A DNA stretch of 46,744 bases from CAJQQY01 sp964352225. Lineage in GTDB: Bacteria; Bacteroidota; Bacteroidia; Chitinophagales; Saprospiraceae. Under the pieces are notes generated by a model, which had not been told where the DNA came from, did no database searches, and was given only the letters and a program-made list of their open reading frames with translations. The translations under genes and the position numbers were made by a program. Below are positions 8,261-17,182 of the stretch, one piece after another (position 1 is the first letter of the stretch; each line of letters opens with the position of its first letter). The stretch lies in assembly GCA_964352225.1 (NCBI GenBank), contig CAYGRM010000011.1:1-46744 (forward strand), written 5' to 3'.

Positions 8261-9607
8261 ATGTTTAAAAAAATACTCATCGCTAATCGGGGAGAAATTG
8301 CCTTGCGAGTTATCAGAACTTGTAAAGAAATGGGAATCAAAACCGTTGCAGTTTACTCTACCGCAGATAAAGATAGTCTTCATGTAAGGTTTGCTGACGA
8401 AGCAGTTTGTATCGGACCAGCATCATCTGCTGAATCTTACTTAAGTATTCCTAGAATCATGGCTGCCGTTGAAATCACCAATGCCGATGCTTTGCATCCT
8501 GGCTACGGTTTTCTAGCTGAAAATGCTGATTTTGCGGAAGTTTGTGCTGAATACGGCATCAAGTTTATTGGCCCAACTCCTGAACACATTCGGAAAATGG
8601 GAGATAAAATTACCGCCAAAGAAACTATGATCAAAGCAGGTGTTCCTGTGGTTCCTGGTTCTGGCGGTTTGCTAAAAGATTTGAAGTCAGGACTAAAATT
8701 AGCTGACGAAATCGGTTACCCTATCATCCTCAAAGCTACCGCTGGTGGTGGTGGAAAAGGAATGAGAATCGTTTGGAAACCAGATAACTTTCAAGAAGCT
8801 TGGGATCAAGCTAAGAAAGAAGCTAAAGCATCATTTACGAATGATGGAATTTATATTGAAAAATTTATCGAAGAACCTCGTCATATCGAAATCCAAATCG
8901 CTTCTGATCAAACGGGTAAAGCTTGTCACTTATCAGAAAGAGATTGTTCGATTCAGCGCCGTCATCAAAAATTAGTCGAAGAAGCGCCTTCTCCATTTAT
9001 GACTAAAGCACTTCGTAAAAAAATGGGCGAAGCAGCCATCCTAGCTGCGGAATATATTGGTTACGAAGGTGTCGGAACAGTAGAGTTTTTGGTAGACAAA
9101 CATAAAAACTTCTACTTCATGGAAATGAATACTCGGATCCAAGTAGAACACACCGTTACTGAAGAAGTAATCGATCACGACTTGATCAAAGAGCAAATAA
9201 AAATTGCCGCGGGTGAACCAATTTCTGGAAAAAATTATATCCCTTCTATGCATGCCATCGAATGTCGAATCAATGCAGAAGATGTATTCAAAAATTTCCG
9301 TCCATCACCTGGAAAAATTACCTCTTTCCATAGTGCCAAAGGTCACGGAGTTCGAGTAGATACACATGTATATGCAGGTTATGAAATTCCACCTTACTAT
9401 GATTCGATGATTGCAAAATTGATTTGTCGAGCTCAAACAAGAGAGGAATGTATCAAAAAAATGAAAAGAGCATTGGATGAATTTATTGTAGAAGGGGTTA
9501 AAACAACGATTCCTTTTCACCAGCAATTAATGGAAAATGAGGATTTTAAATCTGGAAATTTCCATACTGGATTTTTAGATACTTTTGAATTAAAACATCC
9601 TAAATAA
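8261..9607 (+). CDS. accC: Acetyl-CoA carboxylase, biotin carboxylase subunit
   Basis: With the ATG at this position the protein is 448 residues and starts MFKKILIANRGEIALRVIRT, exactly as the family does. A TTG 30 bases upstream would add ten unconserved residues and is rejected. The ATP-grasp fold is clear: the glycine-rich KATAGGGGKGMRIVW loop, the RDCSIQRRHQKLVEEAPSP stretch, the active-site EMNTRIQVEH motif, and the C-terminal domain ending in FHTGFLDT. It carboxylates biotin on AccB using ATP and bicarbonate. The carboxyltransferase genes are not in the window. Confidence 0.97.
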   Translation: MFKKILIANRGEIALRVIRTCKEMGIKTVAVYSTADKDSLHVRFADEAVCIGPASSAESYLSIPRIMAAVEITNADALHPGYGFLAENADFAEVCAEYGIKFIGPTPEHIRKMGDKITAKETMIKAGVPVVPGSGGLLKDLKSGLKLADEIGYPIILKATAGGGGKGMRIVWKPDNFQEAWDQAKKEAKASFTNDGIYIEKFIEEPRHIEIQIASDQTGKACHLSERDCSIQRRHQKLVEEAPSPFMTKALRKKMGEAAILAAEYIGYEGVGTVEFLVDKHKNFYFMEMNTRIQVEHTVTEEVIDHDLIKEQIKIAAGEPISGKNYIPSMHAIECRINAEDVFKNFRPSPGKITSFHSAKGHGVRVDTHVYAGYEIPPYYDSMIAKLICRAQTREECIKKMKRALDEFIVEGVKTTIPFHQQLMENEDFKSGNFHTGFLDTFELKHPK

Positions 9608-9635
9608 AGAAATCCAATCAGGTTAAAAATAAAAA

Positions 9636-9679
9636 AGTGGAGTTATCGATTAGTTTCGATAATTCCACTCTTTTTTTTT
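9636..9679. terminator. Terminator between accC and the TIR gene
   Basis: A 14-bp stem (AGTGGAGTTATCGA against TCGATAATTCCACT) has a 6-base loop, an A tract before and nine Ts after. It sits between convergent genes and probably serves both. Confidence 0.85.
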
Positions 9680-9703
9680 CGTAAACCTTTGATATTCCGT
9701 CAA

Positions 9704-10633
9704 TTACGCTGACACTAACTGTTGATAAAGAATGTCAAAATTTTGATTTTGATGCATTTCAGGAGTCAGCGCATTCATATCTTTTAGCACAAAAGCCATC
9801 TTATCGAAAGCCGCTCGAATGTTTCCATAATTATTTAACTCTTGCTGAATCTGAGTCATATTTAAACCCGTCCCTGCCGACTTAATTGCTTCGTCCAACT
9901 CTGCAATTTTATCATTCCAATACTTGATATATTTTATTCTAGAAATTGGACTATAAATACCTGCATCTTCTAAAACGATTGGAAAAATTCGTTTTGCAAA
10001 ATCTTTGTTTTCATAAATTTGAGTCAACTCAAACATACAATTCTCAGACTCTAAATATTTTTTACTCAGAACGACGATAATTTTATTCCCTTTGCCTATG
10101 TCTTTCATAAATTCTACAATACTCCCTTTATAACCTAAATCTCGTTTGTCTCGAATAAATTTAATTTCCTTTTTTTGCAGTTCATCATCCAACAAGTTGA
10201 CAATTTTTTCACTCTCCCCTCCCCATGCATAGGAAATGTAAATCCCTGAAGTCGAATTTATTTGACCCGAGGACATCTCGCTAATAGATTTTTCAGGAAT
10301 AGGCTGCTGATCTTTAGAAGATTTTAAATTCGCTGCTGCAGCAGCCATATCTACATCATCTTCATCCAAATCATTAATCATATCAAGAAGCCCCGCACGA
10401 ATCCTATTCCTTGTCAAATTTAACCTTGCTTCAGGAATAGTTCCATTCGCTATTTCCTTTTTCAAGCCAGCATAATTGGATTGATGTAAAATAGTTGGCG
10501 TGATATAATCGGACGCTGAATCCAATATAGATTTAAATTTTTCCAAAGCCTTCCCTAAGTCTTCAATAACTAAGGATTGTAATATTTCTTTAATTTGTGC
10601 TAAAGTCATTTGATTTTCTTTTACTGTTTCCAT
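9704..10633 (-). CDS. EAD11-like / TIR domain protein (predicted conflict effector)
   Basis: With the ATG start the protein has 309 residues. Residues about 1-92 resemble an effector-associated domain of the EAD11 type: helices ending in YAGLKKEIANGTIPEARLN and then NRIRAGLLDMINDLDEDD. A low-complexity linker follows. A TIR domain covers about 130-265: box 1 IYISYAW (131-137), RDLGYKGSI (164-172), VVLSKKYLESENCMFELTQ with candidate catalytic Glu202, and FPIVLED. Bacterial TIR domains of this type often hydrolyse NAD+ or make signalling nucleotides; EADs recruit effectors to sensor proteins with matching EADs (established for the families, inferred here). It is monocistronic, with no sensor or nuclease beside it. 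An upstream TTG would add 14 residues. Confidence 0.82.
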   Translation of the reverse strand: METVKENQMTLAQIKEILQSLVIEDLGKALEKFKSILDSASDYITPTILHQSNYAGLKKEIANGTIPEARLNLTRNRIRAGLLDMINDLDEDDVDMAAAAANLKSSKDQQPIPEKSISEMSSGQINSTSGIYISYAWGGESEKIVNLLDDELQKKEIKFIRDKRDLGYKGSIVEFMKDIGKGNKIIVVLSKKYLESENCMFELTQIYENKDFAKRIFPIVLEDAGIYSPISRIKYIKYWNDKIAELDEAIKSAGTGLNMTQIQQELNNYGNIRAAFDKMAFVLKDMNALTPEMHQNQNFDILYQQLVSA

Positions 10634-10785
10634 AAAAATAGAAACATATTCGTCTTTTCCAAAATCTGTTTTCAAATCAACTTAAAATAGATACGCAAAG
10701 AAAATAAACTTTATATAAACAGGTTTTAATTTAGTATCAAAATGAATCAAAAAATGAAAATCCTTTTTGAAAAATAAAAAATGCA

Positions 10786-13227
10786 ATGCATAAAAAATTA
10801 ATTCTATTCTTATTCTTTATTTTTTATAACACCTTCATTTTTAGTCAATTATCCGTTTCGGGAGTTGTCTTAGATGAAAAAAACGAACCGCTGCCCTTTG
10901 TCAATATTTTAATTAATCAAATCCAAACCGATGGAGTTAGCTCAGATATTGATGGAAAATTCTATATCCAATCAATTGAACCAATTCAAACTTTGACACT
11001 TAGCTTCGTCGGTTTTGAAAAATTAGTCTATAAAGTTCAAAAAGAAGACTTTGGAAAGAAATTAGTCTTGCAAATGAAATCAACCGCCTTCGATTTGCAG
11101 GAAGCAGTTGTCATCGCAGGCGAAAATCCAGCCCATCGAATCATTCGAAGAGTGGTCAAAAATCGAGACCAAAACAATCCCGAAAAAATGGAATCTTTTC
11201 AATGTCTAACTTACAATAAAATGATTATAGAGTTACTCCCAGACATTCAAGAGATTAAAAATTTTCAAGAAAAATACCAAAACTCAGAAAAGAAAGTCCG
11301 AAAAAAGCAATCTCAAAATTTTGAAAAGATGTTGCAAAATGCAGAACTGACTCATCTCTTCATCATGGAATCTGTGAGTGAACGCAGTTTCTTATATCCT
11401 GAAAAAAACAGAGAACATGTTTTACATAATCGAGTTTCAGGATTTCAAGATCCTTCTTTCGTTGCTTTAGCCAATGACTTTCAGCCTTTCTCGTTTTATG
11501 GTGATCATATCGAAATTCTAGATAAAGCATTCCTTAATCCAATCAGTCCCAATAGTACCAAAAAGTATTTTTTCAATATTGTAGATACATTGTTACAAAA
11601 AACAGATTCCGTTTTTATTATTTCCTTCCATCCTCGAAAAGGAAAAAATTTTGAAGGACTGAAAGGTGTTTTATACATCAACACCAATGGCTACGCATTG
11701 CAAAATGTCATCGCAGAACCCAACGACAAATCATTTATCCAAATGAAAATCGAGCAGCGATATCAGCTAATCGATCACAAACAATGGTTTCCTGAACAAC
11801 TCAATTTTGTCATCGAAGCCTCTAAATATCCGCATAAAAATATTGGTACGAGGATGAGTGGAAAAAGCTATATTTCAAAAGTGGTTCTCAATCCAACATT
11901 AGATAAAAAATATTTCAAAACTCAAGGTTATACCACCGCTAAAAATGCCAATGAGAGGGTTGATTCTATTTTGGAAAACTATCGCCCACAAGTACTCAAT
12001 CCAAAAGAAGAAATGACCTACATCGTGATAGATTCGATTGGTAAAAAAAAGAAATTTGACAAAATTCTAGAAATCAATGAAGCCTTTGTCAATGGGCGTT
12101 TCCCAATTAACAAGGTTGACATTTTACTTCCTAAACTCCTGTCTATCAATGACTTCGAAGGTAGTCGATTAGGTTTAGGGTTGAGTACCAATGATCAATT
12201 GAGCAAATATTTTGAATTGAGCGGCTATGCTGGTTTTGGGATTAAAGACGAACAATGGAAATACGGAGGAGCATTGTTATTAAACTTTATTCCTGATAAA
12301 AAACTGCAACTAAAATTTAATTATCAACAAGATTTGCGTGAACCCGCAGCACTCACTTTGACAACTGAACCACAACTTTTCTCTAGACAATTGTATGCCT
12401 TCCGAATGGACAATTGGGAGAACAAATCTGTTCAACTCAAAGGTAAATTAAAACATACCGTTCAGTTTAATTTAAACTTTGGACAAAGTATTTGGCAACC
12501 ACAATATGAATATCAATTCAACGGAAGTGACTTAAATTTTGAAAAATTTATCTTCACCGAAATTGGAGTTGATTTGCGTTTTGCATTTGCCGAAAAAATT
12601 GTTCGAGTGATGGGAACAGAGTTTTCAACCTCTCGTTTTCCATTGATTTATTTATCTTATAAAAAAGGATTAAAAGACGTTTGGCAAGGAGGATTTGATT
12701 TTCAAAAAATTGCCATTTCGGTTGAAGATAATTTTAGAACTCGAGGTTTAGGAGAAACCTCGCTTCGAATCGAAGCAGGATTAGTGGAAGGAAAAGTACC
12801 CTACAATCGACTTTACGCAGCAAGTGGAATCGGCCGAGGTTTTCAATTTTTAGAAATTGACAATTCTTTTCAAACGATGGATATTTATGAATTTTTATCC
12901 GACCGATTTGTTCATTTATTTTTTGCACATAACTTCGAAACCTTTCTTTTTAATTATATTATATTTTTTCCTGAATTTTCCATCGTTCATAATATTGGTT
13001 TTGGTTCACTGAAAAATCCCGAGGTTCATCAGGGTTTTGAATTTAAAACTATGGAGAAAGGGTTTTTCGAAAGTGGTTTGCGAATCGATAATTTTTTACG
13101 CTTTAATTATCTCAATATCATGTATGTCGGTCTTGGCGGAGGGATTTATTATCGTTTTGGAGAGTATGCATTTCCAACTTTGGAGGATAATTTAGCTTAT
13201 CGATTACGATTAAAGTTTTCTTTTTGA
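10786..13227 (+). CDS. Carboxypeptidase-regulatory-like and DUF5686 outer-membrane protein
   Basis: An 813-residue exported protein. It has a signal peptide (about 1-20, hydrophobic LILFLFFIFYNTFIF then SQ), then a carboxypeptidase-regulatory-like beta sandwich at about 22-100 (LSVSGVVLDEKNEPLPFVNI and DGKFYIQSI). A DUF5686-type region follows: AHRIIRRVVKNRDQNNP near residue 118 marks its start, and the C-terminal half is alternating beta strands ending in YRLRLKFSF, a typical outer-membrane barrel end with terminal Phe. The family resembles the shell of TonB-linked receptors, but no plug domain was seen. The ligand is unknown. It is transcribed divergently from the TIR gene. Confidence 0.85.
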   Translation: MHKKLILFLFFIFYNTFIFSQLSVSGVVLDEKNEPLPFVNILINQIQTDGVSSDIDGKFYIQSIEPIQTLTLSFVGFEKLVYKVQKEDFGKKLVLQMKSTAFDLQEAVVIAGENPAHRIIRRVVKNRDQNNPEKMESFQCLTYNKMIIELLPDIQEIKNFQEKYQNSEKKVRKKQSQNFEKMLQNAELTHLFIMESVSERSFLYPEKNREHVLHNRVSGFQDPSFVALANDFQPFSFYGDHIEILDKAFLNPISPNSTKKYFFNIVDTLLQKTDSVFIISFHPRKGKNFEGLKGVLYINTNGYALQNVIAEPNDKSFIQMKIEQRYQLIDHKQWFPEQLNFVIEASKYPHKNIGTRMSGKSYISKVVLNPTLDKKYFKTQGYTTAKNANERVDSILENYRPQVLNPKEEMTYIVIDSIGKKKKFDKILEINEAFVNGRFPINKVDILLPKLLSINDFEGSRLGLGLSTNDQLSKYFELSGYAGFGIKDEQWKYGGALLLNFIPDKKLQLKFNYQQDLREPAALTLTTEPQLFSRQLYAFRMDNWENKSVQLKGKLKHTVQFNLNFGQSIWQPQYEYQFNGSDLNFEKFIFTEIGVDLRFAFAEKIVRVMGTEFSTSRFPLIYLSYKKGLKDVWQGGFDFQKIAISVEDNFRTRGLGETSLRIEAGLVEGKVPYNRLYAASGIGRGFQFLEIDNSFQTMDIYEFLSDRFVHLFFAHNFETFLFNYIIFFPEFSIVHNIGFGSLKNPEVHQGFEFKTMEKGFFESGLRIDNFLRFNYLNIMYVGLGGGIYYRFGEYAFPTLEDNLAYRLRLKFSF

Positions 13228-13397
13228 TCTTAGTTTCAGCATTACGTTGATTTTCTAACTTAATGTAAATAATTCCTCCTTAATTTAACTAAAACAAAAA
13301 ATTCACTTTACTCACAGGTTACACTTAAATAAGATATTTGAGGCATCATCAATTCAGATTAATAGCCTTTTATCTTATCTTTTTATTCCGCGATTTC

Positions 13398-13431
13398 GGC
13401 AAACCTCCTACCTTTTCGTTTGCCTTTTTTT
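13398..13431 (+). terminator. Terminator downstream of the DUF5686 gene
   Basis: GGCAAAC and GTTTGCC pair around a 13-base loop and are followed by seven Ts. It lies 170 bases past the stop and just before the family A repeat copy 3. The rest of the 13228-13397 gap is featureless AT-rich sequence. Confidence 0.6.
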
Positions 13432-13436
13432 ATGTG

Positions 13437-13556
13437 CAGACCGCTGCGCTGATCGAAAATAGACTAACAATTAGTGTTCAAAACTTCATCGTCAGCCTAT
13501 CTTCTGTCAGAGAGTGTAGTCAACAGTCTGTCCTCTGACAGCGAAGCGATCTTCTT
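13437..13556. repeat. Family A palindromic intergenic repeat, copy 3 (degenerate)
   Basis: The right arm (CTCTGACAGCGAAGCGATCT) is identical to that of copy 1. The left arm (GCAGACCGCTGCGCTG) has lost the CAGAGGTC part. The interior keeps ATCGTCAG followed by CTTCTGTCAG, as in copy 2. The PIG-L promoter begins 33 bases beyond the element. Confidence 0.75.
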
Positions 13557-13588
13557 TATTTTAAACCTTTTTTCAATTGAATCCTTTT

Positions 13589-13596
13589 TATATTTG
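13589..13596 (+). promoter_or_regulatory. -7 box (TATATTTG) for the PIG-L deacetylase gene
   Basis: This is a perfect TAnnTTTG match 31 bases before the PIG-L ATG. A TTG is present upstream but closer than the usual spacing. Confidence 0.55.
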
Positions 13597-13626
13597 TCCT
13601 TCAAAATAAATGTAAAAGAATTAACA

Positions 13627-16143
13627 ATGAAGAAAATTTTAAATATCGCGTTACTATTTTTCCTAAGTATTTTTTTAGTAAAAAATGCCAATGCTCAAAC
13701 GCCTAAGAAGCTCACCTCAGGCGATATCCATGAGAAAATTCAAAAGCTTCAAGTCCTCGGTACGGTGCTGTATGTTGCCGCACATCCCGATGATGAGAAC
13801 ACTCGGATGATTGCCTATCTCTCCAATGAATTAAAAATGAATACAGCTTATCTTTCTTTGACAAGAGGTGATGGTGGTCAAAACTTGATTGGTCCTGAGA
13901 TCAGAGAATTACTTGGAGTGATTCGAACAGAAGAACTTTTGGCTGCTCGACGAGTGGATGGCGGAAAACAAATGTTTAGTCGAGCTAATGATTTTGGTTA
14001 TTCAAAAAATCCAGATGAAACACTAAAAATTTGGGAAGAAGATGAAGTCTTAGCTGATGTAGTTTGGGCGATTCGTAAGTTTCAACCCGATGTAGTTATT
14101 AATCGTTTTTCTAATGATTCAGAAAGAAAAACGCATGGACATCATACTTCTTCAGCAGTTCTTTCGTACAAAGCATGGGATTTAGTGGGAGATAAAACAA
14201 AATTTCCAGAGCAGTTAAAGTATGTACAACCATGGCAACCTCAACGACTATTCATGAATACATCATGGTGGTTTTATGGAAGTCGTGAAAAATTTGACGA
14301 AGCTGATAAATCAAAAATGGCTGCCGTAGATGCTGGAGTTTATTATCCAATCAAAGGAAAATCCAATAATGAAATTGCTGCCGAAAGTCGAAGCATGCAC
14401 AAATGTCAAGGGATGGGATCTACGCCTTCTCGTGGGGCGCAAATGGAATATTTGGAGTTGTTAAAAGGTGATATGCCTAAAAATAAAGAAGATATTTTTG
14501 ATGGAATAAATACCTCTTGGACTCGCCTAAAAGGTGGTGCAGCAATTGGAAAATTATTGGAACAAGTAGATCGTAATTTCAATTATGGTAATCCCGCAGC
14601 AAGTTTGCCTCAATTGACAGAAGCTTATCAAATGATTTCCAACTTACCTGATAGTTATTATAAAAAAATAAAATTAGAAGAGTTAGAAGAAATTATTATT
14701 GGCTCTATGGGATTATTTGCAGAGGTTATAGCCAATGATTATTCCGCAACTCCAGGCGAGCAGGTAGAATTATCAATGGAAGTAATCAATCGCTCCGCTG
14801 CGAATGTGGATTTATTAAGTGTAGATTATTTACCAACAGAAATAGATTCTACTTTGAATTTAAAATTGGAAAGCAACCAAACTTTTCAGTTTTCAAAAAA
14901 ACTAAACTTGCCCAACGACATGCCTTTGACCGGACCTTATTGGTTAACGAAGAAAGCGAGTTTAGGAATGTATTCCGTTGAAAATCAAGAACTTAGAGGA
15001 TTGCCAAATACACCTCGTACATTTAAAGTACGATTTAATTTGAATGTAGAAGGTTTACCATTATCGATTGAGCGAGAAGTGATTTACAAAAAAACAGATC
15101 CTGTGAAAGGCGAAGTTTATCGACCATTCGAAGTGACCATTCCGATTTTTGCAAACCTAACTGAAAAGGTTTTTGTATTTTCCGATGATCAACCAAAAGA
15201 TGTAACCATTTTATTAAAATCGGGAAAAAAAGAGGTGAAAGGAACTTTGGAACTTTGCTCTGACAGTAATTGGAGAGTGGAACCAGCACGAGTAGACTTT
15301 GATTTGCAAATGAAAGGGGAAGAGCAATCTTTTACTTTCAAATTATTTCCCCCTAAAAATCAGGAAGTAAAATTTATTTCTCCTTTGGTAAAAATTGGAG
15401 AAGAAGTTTACACCCAAGAATTAGTTTCTATCGAGTATGATCATATTCCAACTCAGACCGTAGTAAAAAATTCAGAAGCGAAAGTGGTAAAAATTGATTT
15501 GAAAAAAGAAGGTCAAAATATTGGCTACATCATGGGAGCTGGAGATGAGATTCCAATTAACTTAGAACAAATTGGATATAATGTAACCCTACTTGAAGAC
15601 AACGATATTACACCTTCTAATTTGGAAAAATTCGATGCAGTCATCTTAGGCATCAGAGCATATAACACAGTTGATCGAATTAAATTCTACCAAGACAAAT
15701 TATTCGAATACGTCAATCAAGGTGGAACGATGATCGTGCAGTATAATACCGGCCATCGTTTGAAATTGCCAAAGGAAAAAGTTGCTCCTTATCCAATGAA
15801 TATTTCTAGAGGTCGAGTTGCAGTTGAAGAGGCTGAGATTCGAATTTTAAAACCAGATCATCACGTAATGAATTATCCTAATAAAATCACTTCAAAAGAT
15901 TTCGAAGGTTGGGTTCAGGAACGTGGATTATATTTCCCCGATGAATGGGATGAAAACTTTGAGGCAATACTTTCTTCCAATGATCCCAATGAACCAGCAC
16001 TTGATGGTGGTTTATTAATCGCAAAATATGGAAAAGGATATTATGTATACAGCGGTTATTCTTGGTTTAGAGAATTACCAGCGGGTGTTCCTGGAGCTTA
16101 TCGGATTTTTACAAATATGATCTCATTAGGAAAAAGACCTTAA
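13627..16143 (+). CDS. Secreted PIG-L family deacetylase, large form
   Basis: An 838-residue protein with a clear signal peptide ending NANAQ. An N-terminal PIG-L/LmbE domain has the zinc motif AAHPDDENTR (His53, Asp55, Asp56) and a second metal-ligand region around KTHGHHTSSAV. PIG-L enzymes remove N-acetyl groups from GlcNAc-containing molecules. A beta-rich middle (about 430-640) follows, then a glutamine-amidotransferase-like Rossmann domain (IGYIMGAGDEIPINLEQIGY; FDAVILGIRAYNT). The frame stays open 51 codons upstream, through the family A repeat, but only this ATG gives a signal peptide. The substrate is likely an extracellular or periplasmic sugar conjugate. Confidence 0.88.
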   Translation: MKKILNIALLFFLSIFLVKNANAQTPKKLTSGDIHEKIQKLQVLGTVLYVAAHPDDENTRMIAYLSNELKMNTAYLSLTRGDGGQNLIGPEIRELLGVIRTEELLAARRVDGGKQMFSRANDFGYSKNPDETLKIWEEDEVLADVVWAIRKFQPDVVINRFSNDSERKTHGHHTSSAVLSYKAWDLVGDKTKFPEQLKYVQPWQPQRLFMNTSWWFYGSREKFDEADKSKMAAVDAGVYYPIKGKSNNEIAAESRSMHKCQGMGSTPSRGAQMEYLELLKGDMPKNKEDIFDGINTSWTRLKGGAAIGKLLEQVDRNFNYGNPAASLPQLTEAYQMISNLPDSYYKKIKLEELEEIIIGSMGLFAEVIANDYSATPGEQVELSMEVINRSAANVDLLSVDYLPTEIDSTLNLKLESNQTFQFSKKLNLPNDMPLTGPYWLTKKASLGMYSVENQELRGLPNTPRTFKVRFNLNVEGLPLSIEREVIYKKTDPVKGEVYRPFEVTIPIFANLTEKVFVFSDDQPKDVTILLKSGKKEVKGTLELCSDSNWRVEPARVDFDLQMKGEEQSFTFKLFPPKNQEVKFISPLVKIGEEVYTQELVSIEYDHIPTQTVVKNSEAKVVKIDLKKEGQNIGYIMGAGDEIPINLEQIGYNVTLLEDNDITPSNLEKFDAVILGIRAYNTVDRIKFYQDKLFEYVNQGGTMIVQYNTGHRLKLPKEKVAPYPMNISRGRVAVEEAEIRILKPDHHVMNYPNKITSKDFEGWVQERGLYFPDEWDENFEAILSSNDPNEPALDGGLLIAKYGKGYYVYSGYSWFRELPAGVPGAYRIFTNMISLGKRP

Positions 16144-16289
16144 TTCAAGTGATGACTGACAGAGCAATAAGACATACCTAGCTTTTATTCAAAAAAAAGA
16201 GAATCTAACTTGTGTTAAATCCTCTCAGGTGTTGTCTCAAAGTCTAATATTAAGGGTAATTGAATTAAAAGAATTTTAAAAGAAAAAAC

Positions 16290-16322
16290 AAAAGCTACTA
16301 ATTCTCATTAGTAGCTTTTTTT
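16290..16322 (+). terminator. Rho-independent terminator downstream of PIG-L gene
   Basis: AAAGCTACTAAT pairs with ATTAGTAGCTTT across a 4-base loop and is followed by a T run. It lies about 150 bases after the PIG-L stop; the sequence between holds nothing recognisable. Confidence 0.85.
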
Positions 16323-17139
16323 AATGAAGAATAAATTCTTCATACACACGCCTTAGATAAATTCTTGCATTTTGTTCACATTCTGTATTCCGTCTTGAAG
16401 TTTAAAAATAGGCGGTGCTGAAATGTTCGGCAAATTCGCACCGCCAGAAGTTCAAGATAGAGATACAATATCTACCTTATGTTGGCATCATAAGGCAGAT
16501 GAAAATGTTTCCGAACAAAACAATGTCGTTTGATGCTCTGTAGTTCTTGCCTTTATTTCAAGACAAATGCCGAACTGTTTTTTTTAGAAATTTAACTTTT
16601 TAAATTCCCGTCAAATCGGTATTAGTAATACCCCCTTTGATTTTTTTGTTTTCAATTTTTGATAAAGCTTTTACATTTTTTGTAAAGTTCTTGATTGAAT
16701 TTTTTACTACTTTTTTCATTTTTAATGATTTTAGTAGCTATCCCAACACTATAAAAGTGCTGAACCGATAATCTTGGATTCTCTCTATCAGATTAAATTA
16801 TCAACCATGCCGAAATGGTGAATTAATCTAAATACTTAAAAATCCCCTCTTTCTTGAATTATTGTATTTCTCCAAAAAAGGTTGCCGAGATAACGCCGAA
16901 ATCATCTGCAGCGAGAATATGGTGCCGAAATAACTAATGCCAACAAATAATAGGTAATGTTTAAAAAATATTTAAAAACAATTATTACTAACTGTTCTTA
17001 AATGCCGATATACAAATATACGAGGCAAACCACCTATAATTTTAATCGAAAAATTAATTTATATACCTTAGATTTAAGGCAAATAGAAGGGGATTAAAAA
17101 ATATAACATACTGATTATCAGTATTTTATATTTTAAAAA
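16323..17139. other. Non-coding block with hairpins and repeated GCCGA motif
   Basis: No credible protein is encoded here. GCCGA occurs six times on the plus strand (16569, 16809, 16884, 16895, 16924, 17004), four of them as GCCGAAAT or GCCGAGAT, and once as the complement (16427). Near-copies GTGCTGAA occur at about 16416 and 16757. The left end is the most structured part. The block lies between a terminator and the promoter of the helical-repeat gene, so it could be a regulatory region, an RNA gene or a decayed element. Confidence 0.5.
16411..16445 (+). ncRNA. Candidate structured RNA element (GGCGGTGC hairpin)
   Basis: GGCGGTGC pairs perfectly with GCACCGCC across a 19-base loop that contains TCGGC. 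It is followed at about 16476 by CCTTATG pairing with CATAAGG. The stem is unusually GC-rich for this genome. It does not match tmRNA, RNase P or SRP RNA signatures known to me. Low confidence that it is a discrete RNA gene. Confidence 0.3.
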
Positions 17140-17168
17140 TTGACATTAGTTTTAATTTAATATATTTG
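17140..17168 (+). promoter_or_regulatory. Bacteroidota promoter (TTG - 18 bp - TATATTTG)
   Basis: A -33 TTG and a -7 TATATTTG are separated by 18 bases, a near-ideal Bacteroidota promoter. The -7 box ends 14 bases before the ATG of the next gene, so the transcript would have a very short leader. Confidence 0.75.
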
Positions 17169-17182
17169 ACAAAAATAAAAAA

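Noticed and set aside
10634..10675. TTG start adding 14 residues to the TIR protein
   Set aside because: Possible but not needed: the ATG at 10633 precedes the whole EAD-like domain.
13474..13626. 51-codon upstream extension of the PIG-L deacetylase from a GTG
   Set aside because: It translates the family A palindromic repeat and the promoter region, and would bury the signal peptide that starts at 13627.
16411..16580. tmRNA, RNase P RNA or CRISPR array in the structured non-coding block
   Set aside because: None of the conserved cores is present, and the GCCGA motifs are irregularly spaced without spacer-repeat structure.
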